From: an uncultured Aggregatibacter sp.
GTDB taxonomy: Bacteria; Pseudomonadota; Gammaproteobacteria; Enterobacterales; Pasteurellaceae
Length of the DNA: 37,904 bases
Direction: 5' to 3'
Assembly: GCF_901873365.1 (NCBI RefSeq)
Contig: NZ_CABFLM010000047.1
Location: forward strand, 1-37,904
The notes below the pieces were generated by a model. It had not been told where the DNA came from, did not search any database, and saw only the letters and a program-made list of their open reading frames with translations. The position numbers and the translations under genes were made by a program. Below, piece by piece: positions 25,519-32,583 of this stretch (its first letter is position 1; every line of letters begins with the position of its first letter).

Positions 25519-26100
25519 ATGAGTGTAATTCCTATGGTCGTTGACCAAACTTCCCGCGGCGAACGCGCCTATGACATTTATTCCCGCTTACTGAAAGATC
25601 GCGTGATTTTCCTAAGCGGTGAAGTGGAAGACAACATGGCCAATCTGATTGTGGCACAATTGCTTTTCCTAGAATCAGAAGATCCCGATAAAGACATCAA
25701 TTTATACATCAACTCACCGGGCGGTTCTGTGACTGCCGGCATGGCAATTTACGACACCATGCAATTCATCAAACCGAATGTGCGTACCTTGTGCGTTGGA
25801 CAAGCTTGTTCCATGGGTGCCTTTTTATTAGCCGGCGGCGCACCGGGCAAACGTGGTGCATTGCCACATGCTCGCGTGATGATCCACCAACCGTTAGGCG
25901 GTTTCCGTGGTCAAGCATCGGATATTCAAATTCATGCCCAAGAGATTTTAAAAATTAAGGGCACGTTAAACGAACGCCTAGCATTCCACACCGGACAACC
26001 CATTGAAACTATCGAAAAAGACACTGACCGCGACAACTTTATGTCGGCAGAAGAAGCCAAAAACTACGGCTTAATCGATGAAGTGTTTACCAAACGTTAA
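25519..26100 (+). CDS. clpP: ATP-dependent Clp protease proteolytic subunit
   Basis: A 193-residue serine protease with GAGGAA upstream. It forms the two-ring degradation chamber that works with ClpX (or ClpA). The catalytic triad is S98 (GQACSMGAFLL), H123 (MIHQPLGG) and D172. The N-terminal MSVIPMVVDQTSRGERAYDIY is typical, with little or no propeptide. It is followed after 9 bp by clpX, so the two are surely one operon. An uptake core (25479) lies in the promoter region. Confidence 0.98.
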   Translation: MSVIPMVVDQTSRGERAYDIYSRLLKDRVIFLSGEVEDNMANLIVAQLLFLESEDPDKDINLYINSPGGSVTAGMAIYDTMQFIKPNVRTLCVGQACSMGAFLLAGGAPGKRGALPHARVMIHQPLGGFRGQASDIQIHAQEILKIKGTLNERLAFHTGQPIETIEKDTDRDNFMSAEEAKNYGLIDEVFTKR

Positions 26101-26109
26101 GAGATAAAC

Positions 26110-27354
26110 ATGGCAAAAGATAAAGAATTACATTGTTCTTTCTGTGGCAAAGAACAAGACGAAGTCAATAAACTTATCGCCGGCACCTCAGGTTACATTT
26201 GTAATGAATGTATCGAATTGTGTCACGATATGTTGCTCAATGAAGAGCATGGCGAAGAAGCTGAAAGCGAAGACGCAGAAGCGCAAAAAGAGAAAGAATT
26301 ACCCACACCGCATAAAATCCGTGCCCATTTAGATGATTATGTTATCGGCCAAGATTACGCGAAAAAAGTGTTAGCGGTGGCGGTGTATAACCACTACAAA
26401 CGCCTACGCACCAAACATCAAACCAACGATGTGGAATTGGGTAAAAGTAATATTTTACTTATCGGCCCGACCGGTAGCGGTAAAACCCTCTTAGCAGAAA
26501 CCATGGCACGTATGTTAAACGTACCTTTCGCCATGGCAGATGCCACCACCTTGACGGAAGCCGGTTACGTGGGCGAAGACGTGGAAAACGTGTTGCAAAA
26601 ATTACTGCAAAACTGTGATTACGACATCGAACGTGCGGAACAAGGCATTATTTATATCGACGAAATCGACAAAATCACCCGCAAATCGGAGAATCCGTCC
26701 ATTACCCGTGATGTCTCCGGTGAAGGGGTACAACAAGCCTTGTTAAAACTCATTGAGGGCACGGTTGCATCTATTCCTCCACAAGGCGGACGCAAACACC
26801 CGCAACAGGAAATGTTGCGCATCGATACCTCCAAAATTCTGTTTATTTGCGGTGGTGCCTTTGCCGGCTTAGATAAAGTCATTGAAAAACGCACCAGCGT
26901 CGCCACTGCCATTGGTTTCGGTGCTGAAATTAAGAGCGAAAAAGACAAAGCTACATTAACGGATTTGTTCAAACAGGTAGAACCGGACGATTTAATGAAA
27001 TACGGCTTAATCCCGGAATTTATCGGTCGTTTACCGGTGGTTGCGCCGTTAAGCGAATTAGATGAAGAAGCCCTTGTGCGTATTCTGACCGAACCAAAAA
27101 ATGCCTTGTGTAAACAATATCAAGCGTTGTTTGAGTTGGAAGACGTGAAACTGGAATTCACTAAAGAAGCCTTAATCGCCATGGCGAAAAAAGCCCTCGC
27201 CCGTAAAACCGGCGCTCGCGGCTTACGCTCCATCATCGAAGGCGTCTTACTCGACACCATGTACGACTTGCCTTCTTTAGAAGGGTTGGAAAAAGTGGTG
27301 GTCAACGAGCAAACTATTAATGACGGCAAGGCACCTGAACTTATCTACGCCTAA
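26110..27354 (+). CDS. clpX: ClpX ATPase, specificity subunit of ClpXP
   Basis: A 414-residue AAA+ unfoldase. The N-terminal zinc-binding domain uses C9, C12, C31 and C34 (CSFC, CNEC). Walker A GPTGSGKT is at 119-126, Walker B is IIYIDEID, and the sensor regions and KNALCKQYQALFELE C-terminal domain are complete. The GYVGEDVENV pore loop and an IGF-type ClpP-binding loop (TAIGFGAEI) are visible. It recognises tagged proteins, unfolds them and feeds ClpP. Confidence 0.98.
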   Translation: MAKDKELHCSFCGKEQDEVNKLIAGTSGYICNECIELCHDMLLNEEHGEEAESEDAEAQKEKELPTPHKIRAHLDDYVIGQDYAKKVLAVAVYNHYKRLRTKHQTNDVELGKSNILLIGPTGSGKTLLAETMARMLNVPFAMADATTLTEAGYVGEDVENVLQKLLQNCDYDIERAEQGIIYIDEIDKITRKSENPSITRDVSGEGVQQALLKLIEGTVASIPPQGGRKHPQQEMLRIDTSKILFICGGAFAGLDKVIEKRTSVATAIGFGAEIKSEKDKATLTDLFKQVEPDDLMKYGLIPEFIGRLPVVAPLSELDEEALVRILTEPKNALCKQYQALFELEDVKLEFTKEALIAMAKKALARKTGARGLRSIIEGVLLDTMYDLPSLEGLEKVVVNEQTINDGKAPELIYA

Positions 27355-27373
27355 TTTCCTCTCTCAGAAAATC

Positions 27374-27409
27374 ACGGACACTTTTGTTTCACCATCAGTG
27401 TCCGTTTTA
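27374..27409 (+). terminator. Rho-independent terminator of clpPX
   Basis: ACGGACACT (27374-27382) pairs with AGTGTCCGT (27397-27405) and runs into TTTTAT. It lies 20 bp after the clpX stop. Confidence 0.85.
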
Positions 27410-27570
27410 TATGACGGATTCGTGCATACCGTGACGCTTTTTTCTCATAGAGAACGGTTATCAAGCCAAACATTTTGTTCTAAGAACACCCTGTGGTTTA
27501 AGTTGAATTTTGCCGAATTATCGTGTTAAATCGCCATAAGTTTTATGGTTATTAAGAAATTAGGTCAAGT

Positions 27571-28401
27571 ATGTGTCAACTATTAGGAATGAATTGCAAC
27601 ACACCTACTGATATTGTGTTTTCCTTTGAAGGTTTTCGCCATCGCGCCGGTTTAACCGACTGTCACTCGGACGGTTTCGGGATTGCTTTTTTTGAAGGCA
27701 AAGGCGTGCGCGTATTTCGTGATAATAAACCGGGACACAGCTCCCCCATTGCCGACTGTGTTAAACAATATAACATCAAGTCACTTAACGTTATCGCCCA
27801 CATTCGAAAAGCGACGCAAGGCGATGTCAACATCGAAAATACCCACCCTTTTATGCGTGAAATTTGGGGGGAAAATTGGGTGTTCGCGCACAATGGCAAT
27901 TTGGTGAATTTGCCTGTGACTGAAACGATTTTTTATCAACCGATTGGCACCACCGATTCTGAAACAGCGTTCTGTTATATGTTAGAGCAACTCAAAACAC
28001 GCTTTAAACACAAACCTAGTGAAGAAGAAATTTTTGAGGCGATTCAACAGATCAGCAATGATCTTGCACGCTACGGCACATTAAACTTTATGTTATCGAA
28101 CGGCGAATGGATGATCGTGCGTTGCTCAACAAACTTACATTACATCACCCGTCAAGCGCCTTTCGGTAAAGCACAACGGGTGGATGATGGCGGTGTCATC
28201 GACTTCAACGACTACACCAAAGAGGGAGATAAAGTTACCATCATTACAACCGTTCCACTGACAAAAGATGAAGTTTGGACCAAAATGGACAACGGTGGAT
28301 TTGTGTTTTTCAAAAATGGCGATAAAGTATGGGAAGTTCTCGGCACGCCAAACACCGCCCCAATTGATGACGGTACCTTAGGCAAAGCCGGTATAGGTTA
28401 A
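27571..28401 (+). CDS. Class II glutamine amidotransferase, YafJ family
   Basis: A 276-residue protein beginning MCQLLGMNC. After Met removal, C2 becomes the N-terminal nucleophile of class II (Ntn) glutamine amidotransferases. The supporting residues HIRKATQG (about 76-83) and FAHNGNL (about 110-116) are those that bind glutamine in this class. There is no synthetase domain, as in the stand-alone YafJ family, whose acceptor is unknown. A modest AGGT site precedes the ATG. Its terminator, a facing uptake-core pair, is shared with the convergent tdk gene. Confidence 0.9.
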   Translation: MCQLLGMNCNTPTDIVFSFEGFRHRAGLTDCHSDGFGIAFFEGKGVRVFRDNKPGHSSPIADCVKQYNIKSLNVIAHIRKATQGDVNIENTHPFMREIWGENWVFAHNGNLVNLPVTETIFYQPIGTTDSETAFCYMLEQLKTRFKHKPSEEEIFEAIQQISNDLARYGTLNFMLSNGEWMIVRCSTNLHYITRQAPFGKAQRVDDGGVIDFNDYTKEGDKVTIITTVPLTKDEVWTKMDNGGFVFFKNGDKVWEVLGTPNTAPIDDGTLGKAGIG

Positions 28402-28416
28402 TCCCTTGCCATCCCC

Positions 28417-28444
28417 AAAGTACGGTCAATATTCACCGCACTTT
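28417..28444. terminator. Terminator between YafJ-type gene and tdk, overlapping the tdk stop codon
   Basis: AAAGTACGGT (28417-28426) pairs with ACCGCACTTT (28435-28444). One arm is an exact uptake core; the other carries a single change (A for G). The right arm includes part of the tdk stop codon (28443-28445). Confidence 0.75.
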
Positions 28445-29021
28445 ATTCCGCCATACGTTCTTTATAATGCCGTCGGCACACCGATAAATAGCTGTCGTTA
28501 CCACCGATTTGAATTTGGTCTCCTTGTTTGACAACGTCGCCCTGTTCATTGAGACGCAAAACGAAATTGGCTTTACGTCCGCAATAGCAAATAGTCTTAA
28601 GTTCTTCCAACTGATCCGCCCACGCCAGCAAATAGCGGCTGCCTTCAAAAAGCTCCGCTTGGAAGTCCGTGCGCAAGCCATAACACAACACCGGAATATT
28701 CAGTTTATCCACCACATCGCTCAGTTGATACACTTGCGCTTTCGTTAAAAACTGCGCTTCATCCACTAAAATGCAATGCAATGGTACTTTCGCTAAATGT
28801 TGCTGAATTTCTGTGAATAAATCCGTGTCTCGTGCGAACGTGTTCGCCTGTTCACTGATCCCGATGCGGGAAGTCACGCGACCTATGCCGAAACGATCAT
28901 CAATCGCCGCCGTATAAACCAGAGTGTTCATGTTGCGTTCACGGTAGTTATAGGAAGATTGCAGCAAAGTTGTCGATTTTCCTGCATTCATGGTGGAATA
29001 ATAAAAATACAGCTTAGCCAT
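28443..29021 (-). CDS. tdk: Thymidine kinase
   Basis: A 192-residue type II (TK1-like) thymidine kinase. It phosphorylates thymidine (and deoxyuridine) in salvage. The P-loop is STMNAGKS at 9-16, the VDEAQFL block is the Walker B-like region, and zinc ligands appear as CYCG and VCRRH in the lasso region near the C-terminus. It starts 2 bp after the small membrane protein gene, so the pair is likely cotranscribed. Confidence 0.97.
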   Translation of the reverse strand: MAKLYFYYSTMNAGKSTTLLQSSYNYRERNMNTLVYTAAIDDRFGIGRVTSRIGISEQANTFARDTDLFTEIQQHLAKVPLHCILVDEAQFLTKAQVYQLSDVVDKLNIPVLCYGLRTDFQAELFEGSRYLLAWADQLEELKTICYCGRKANFVLRLNEQGDVVKQGDQIQIGGNDSYLSVCRRHYKERMAE

Positions 29022-29023
29022 GA

Positions 29024-29257
29024 TTATTTAAGCACCCATTTCCAAAAATAATAGCAAATAAAACCGGTGAACGGCGGTAACGAGGCAAGCATGAAAACGC
29101 CGATCGTGGTTCGTCCGCCAGCCATTTGCCCAACCTCCGTTAAGAAATCAATAAGCTCATTTGTCGGTGTGGTGAACACGAAAAAGCCGATAATCGCTAA
29201 CATAACGAAACAACCGATGCCAGCGGCACGCATTGCTCTAAATTTAATCTCGTCCAT
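29024..29257 (-). CDS. Small two-helix membrane protein of unknown function
   Basis: A 77-residue protein with a good AAGGGAAG ribosome site. Two hydrophobic segments are clear, about 13-31 (GIGCFVMLAIIGFFVF) and 50-73, joined by a short loop with acidic residues; the C-terminus is KWVLK. I recognise no family. It lies 2 bp upstream of tdk on the same strand, which supports it as a real expressed gene, but the association need not be functional. Confidence 0.75.
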   Translation of the reverse strand: MDEIKFRAMRAAGIGCFVMLAIIGFFVFTTPTNELIDFLTEVGQMAGGRTTIGVFMLASLPPFTGFICYYFWKWVLK

Positions 29258-29304
29258 AGTCTTCCCTTATAGATAAAAGAAATAAACACTCATTTTTTAA
29301 TGCT

Positions 29305-30096
29305 TCACGCAAATTTACTCAGGCTATTTTGCCAAATTGTCTCGGCAATCATCTCCGGCGTTTCGCGTCTTAATTCACACAACACCTTAAAAACCTGTTG
29401 TACTCTTTCCGGGCGATTCGGTTGACCTTGAAAACCGAATACCGGCATGTCGGGCGAATCCGTTTCTAACAGCAAGGCATCAAGCGGCAATTTTGCGATG
29501 GTTTGACGGGTTTTATTGGCTCGTTCATAGGTAATCGTGCCGCCGACACCAATAGAATAGCCCAAATCCACAAAGCGTTTTGCCTGATCGTAACTGCCTG
29601 CAAAACCATGTACGACGCCACGTTTCGGCACCTCAATGCGTTTGAGAAAAGAGAACAGCTGATCGTGCGATTTGCGGGAATGCATGTTCACCGGCAAATC
29701 GTGCTTTTTCGCCAAATACAGTTGCGCTTCAAAAAAATCGCATTGCTTGCGCCATAGCTCATCAGTTAATAATTCCGGCACGGCACGTTCCAAACCGATT
29801 TCCGCCACGGCAGTGCAATTTGGCGAACGCGTTGCTAACGCCTGTTCCAATAAATCCAAATCCTGCGCTTGGTGTTCTTTGATATACAGCGGATGTAGCC
29901 CCAAGCCGTAATACAACTGTTGCGGATAAAGTGCGGTCATTTTTTCAATCGTTTTGAAATCCCGCTGTAATACGGCAACAATCAAGATCTTTTGCACGCC
30001 AGCCGCCTGCGCATTTTGCATGAGCTGCGCTAACGGCTCACCGGTGGCTTGCTGCAAATAATCGAGATGGGTATGGGTGTCAAAAAAGGAATACAT
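29305..30096 (-). CDS. TatD-family metal-dependent hydrolase (YjjV-like)
   Basis: A 263-residue TIM-barrel amidohydrolase. Metal ligands appear as DTHTHLD (H8, H10), the Glu of VAEIGLE, MHSRKSH, VHGFAGSY and LETDSPDMP. TatD proteins are nucleases or related hydrolases; within them the N-terminal pattern and length best match YjjV, whose substrate is not firmly known. The ribosome site is weak. An uptake core lies at 29929. Confidence 0.9.
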   Translation of the reverse strand: MYSFFDTHTHLDYLQQATGEPLAQLMQNAQAAGVQKILIVAVLQRDFKTIEKMTALYPQQLYYGLGLHPLYIKEHQAQDLDLLEQALATRSPNCTAVAEIGLERAVPELLTDELWRKQCDFFEAQLYLAKKHDLPVNMHSRKSHDQLFSFLKRIEVPKRGVVHGFAGSYDQAKRFVDLGYSIGVGGTITYERANKTRQTIAKLPLDALLLETDSPDMPVFGFQGQPNRPERVQQVFKVLCELRRETPEMIAETIWQNSLSKFA

Positions 30097-30103
30097 ATTA
30101 ATC

Positions 30104-30133
30104 TAAAAAAATCAGGCAACTCAATGAGTTGCC
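30104..30133 (-). terminator. Rho-independent terminator of ppiB
   Basis: GGCAACTCA / TGAGTTGCC (30115-30133), followed on the minus strand by GATTTTTTTAGA. It lies 7 bp beyond the ppiB stop and 18 bp before the TatD-type gene. Confidence 0.88.
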
Positions 30134-30140
30134 CATAGTC

Positions 30141-30653
30141 TTATTCGTCAACGGTAACAGAGGTAATCACCACATCTTCATTCGGCACGTCTTGGTGGAA
30201 ACCTTTGTTGCCGGTTTTCACACCTTTGATTTTGTCCACAACATCCATGCCTTCAACCACTTCTCCGAATACCGCGTAGCCCCACTCTTGTACCACTTCT
30301 TTGCCAAACATTTCTTTTGAACGGTAATCCAAGAAGGTGTTATCCGCCACGTTAATGAAAAATTGTGCTGTCGCTGAATGCGGATCAGAAGTACGCGCCA
30401 TAGCGATGGTGCCGCGCTTGTTGCTTAAACGGTTGTTGGCTTCGTTTTTAATCGGTGCGTTAGTCGCTTTCTCACGCACACCGCTTTCCATGCCGCCGCC
30501 TTGAATCATAAAACCGTCAATCACGCGGTGAAAAATTGTGTTATCATAAAACCCATTTTTACAATAAGTTAAGAAGTTTTCTGCCGTTACCGGTGCTTTC
30601 TCATGATTTAAGGCAATTTTAATGTCGCCGAAATTAGTGTGTAGTGTAATCAT
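30141..30653 (-). CDS. ppiB: Cytoplasmic peptidyl-prolyl cis-trans isomerase B (cyclophilin)
   Basis: A 170-residue cyclophilin starting MITLHTNFGDIKI at ATG 30653, with AGGAAA upstream; a longer frame reaches 30734 but overlaps the upstream region without family support. It catalyses proline isomerisation. The active-site block FHRVIDGFMIQGG and AQFFINVADNTFLD are intact. No signal peptide, so the cytoplasmic PpiB type rather than PpiA. It is divergent from cysS across 99 bp. Confidence 0.95.
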   Translation of the reverse strand: MITLHTNFGDIKIALNHEKAPVTAENFLTYCKNGFYDNTIFHRVIDGFMIQGGGMESGVREKATNAPIKNEANNRLSNKRGTIAMARTSDPHSATAQFFINVADNTFLDYRSKEMFGKEVVQEWGYAVFGEVVEGMDVVDKIKGVKTGNKGFHQDVPNEDVVITSVTVDE

Positions 30654-30752
30654 TGTGCTTTTCCTATACGAATTAAAGAGCGTCATTATTTCATAATCCG
30701 CCCCAAATCGCCATAAAGTGCGGTACGTTTTCAAAAAGATTTGGATCCCAAT

Positions 30753-32132
30753 ATGTTAAAACTTTTCAATACTCTTACTCGCGAAAAAGAAGTTTTTAAA
30801 CCGATTCATGCAGGCAAAATCGGCATGTATGTGTGCGGCGTGACCGTTTACGATCTCTGCCATATCGGGCACGGACGAACCTTTGTCTGTTTCGATGTGA
30901 TTGCGCGTTACTTACGCTATTTAGGCTACGAGTTGACCTATGTGCGAAACATCACTGACGTAGATGACAAAATCATTAAACGCGCGTTGGAAAACAAAGA
31001 AACCTGCGATCAACTAGTGGATCGCATGGTTGTGGAAATGTATAAAGATTTTGATGCCTTGAACATTTTGCGTCCGGACTTTGAACCGCGCGCAACCCAC
31101 CATATTCCTGAAATTATTGCCCTTGTTGAAAAACTGATTCAGCGCGGACATGCTTATGTGGCAGACAACGGCGATGTGATGTTTGATGTGGAAAGCTTCA
31201 AAGAATACGGCAAATTATCCCGCCAAGATTTAGAACAATTACAAGCGGGCGCGCGTATCGAAATCAATGAAATCAAGAAAAATCCCATGGATTTCGTGTT
31301 GTGGAAAATGTCCAAACCAAACGAACCAAGTTGGGATTCGCCTTGGGGTAAAGGCCGCCCGGGTTGGCACATTGAATGTTCTGCCATGAACAGCAAACAA
31401 CTTGGCGAGCATTTTGACATTCATGGTGGCGGCTCCGACCTGATGTTCCCACACCACGAAAACGAAATCGCCCAATCCTGCTGTGCTCACGGTAACCAGT
31501 ATGTGAACTATTGGTTACATTCCGGCATGATCATGGTAGATAAAGAGAAAATGTCGAAATCCCTCGGCAACTTCTTCACGATTCGCGATGTATTAAATCA
31601 CTACGATGCGGAAAGCGTGCGCTACTTCCTGCTCACCGCCCATTACCGCAGCCAATTAAATTACAGCGAAGAAAATCTCAATCTGGCTCATGGCGCATTG
31701 GAACGCCTCTACACCGCATTGCGCGGCACCGATAAAAGTGTGGAGGCTTTTGGCGGTGAAAATTTTGTGGACGCCTTCCGTGAGGCAATGGACGATGATT
31801 TCAATACGCCAAATGCTCTTTCCGTACTATTTGAAATGGCGCGCGAATTGAACAAACTGAAAACCGAAGACATGGCCAAAGCCAACGGACTTGCCGCACG
31901 CTTACGCGAACTTGCCGGCATTCTCGGTTTGCTTCAGCTTGATCCGGAACAATTCCTACAAGCCGGCTCTGATGATGACGAAGTCGCCAAAATCGAAGAA
32001 CTCATTAAACAACGCAACGAAGCCCGTGCCGCCAAAGACTGGCCGGCTGCAGATGCGGCACGCAACGCCTTAACCCAAATGGGCATTGTGTTAGAAGACG
32101 GCCCGAACGGCACCACTTGGCGGAAACAATAA
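30753..32132 (+). CDS. cysS: Cysteinyl-tRNA synthetase
   Basis: A 459-residue class I synthetase starting MLKLFNTLTREKE at ATG 30753; an upstream TTG at 30741 would add four residues. It charges tRNA-Cys. The active-site HIGH is at 37-40 and KMSKS at 266-270. The zinc ligands C28, C209, H234 and E238 match E. coli positions. The anticodon-binding C-terminal domain is complete, ending NGTTWRKQ. Divergent from ppiB, as in E. coli. Confidence 0.98.
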   Translation: MLKLFNTLTREKEVFKPIHAGKIGMYVCGVTVYDLCHIGHGRTFVCFDVIARYLRYLGYELTYVRNITDVDDKIIKRALENKETCDQLVDRMVVEMYKDFDALNILRPDFEPRATHHIPEIIALVEKLIQRGHAYVADNGDVMFDVESFKEYGKLSRQDLEQLQAGARIEINEIKKNPMDFVLWKMSKPNEPSWDSPWGKGRPGWHIECSAMNSKQLGEHFDIHGGGSDLMFPHHENEIAQSCCAHGNQYVNYWLHSGMIMVDKEKMSKSLGNFFTIRDVLNHYDAESVRYFLLTAHYRSQLNYSEENLNLAHGALERLYTALRGTDKSVEAFGGENFVDAFREAMDDDFNTPNALSVLFEMARELNKLKTEDMAKANGLAARLRELAGILGLLQLDPEQFLQAGSDDDEVAKIEELIKQRNEARAAKDWPAADAARNALTQMGIVLEDGPNGTTWRKQ

Positions 32133-32143
32133 GCCGATAAGTT

Positions 32144-32178
32144 AAAAAAGGAAAGTGAATCGCTCACTTTCCTTTTTT
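32144..32178 (+). terminator. Rho-independent terminator of cysS
   Basis: A perfect 15-bp stem AAAAAAGGAAAGTGA / TCACTTTCCTTTTTT with a 5-base loop, T-run included. It begins 11 bp after the cysS stop. Confidence 0.93.
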
Positions 32179-32254
32179 GTTTATTCCTATTTTAAACGTA
32201 CTCCGCTCTCACAACTTGAAGATTCAACTCATCTGTTGGCAATGAGATGTAACA

Positions 32255-32488
32255 TTCTGCTTTGAGGATGAACAAACTAATGAATTGCTGATTGATCTCC
32301 ACCATCAATTTAAACGTGCCAACGGTTACAGCGAATTAGAAGTGAGCCAAAAACGCACCGCACTTGAAAATGTGATGCGCACAGACAGCATTGAAACCCA
32401 TAAAGCGCGATTAAAAAATGTCGGCTTTTCTCATGTGGAGCTTTGGTTCCAATGCTTTAACTTCGGTTCCATGATTGCGATGAAATAA
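32255..32488 (+). pseudogene. cmoA: C-terminal remnant of tRNA (cmo5)U34 methyltransferase gene cmoA
   Basis: The frame reads FEDEQTNELLIDLHHQFKR, then ANGYSELEVSQKRTALENVM, and ends LWFQCFNFGSMIAMK before a TAA, closely matching the last third of CmoA (about 245 residues in relatives). The SAM-binding N-terminal two thirds are missing: an in-frame TGA (32243-32245) lies just upstream, and no CmoA-like sequence is visible between it and the cysS terminator. No plausible start or ribosome site supports a shorter working protein. The reading frame and an uptake core (32357) remain intact, suggesting a recent deletion. CmoA makes carboxy-SAM for wobble-uridine modification; a full copy may exist elsewhere. 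Confidence 0.85.
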
Positions 32489-32504
32489 GCGCAAAGCTCA
32501 AAAT

Positions 32505-32554
32505 AAAAAAGTGCGGTGGACGTAAAACGTTTTAAAAATCCACCGCACTTTTTT
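32505..32554. terminator. Bidirectional terminator of facing uptake sequences after the cmoA remnant
   Basis: A perfect 16-bp stem AAAAAAGTGCGGTGGA / TCCACCGCACTTTTTT, with an inner AAAACGTTTT palindrome in the loop. It serves the cmoA remnant and the convergent membrane protein gene. Confidence 0.9.
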
Positions 32555-32583
32555 CTTATCTATCAACGATCTTATTCTTGCTT

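Noticed and set aside
32285..32488. Independent 67-residue gene
   Set aside because: Its sequence is the C-terminus of CmoA, it would need a TTG start without a ribosome site, and CmoA-like coding continues upstream of it.
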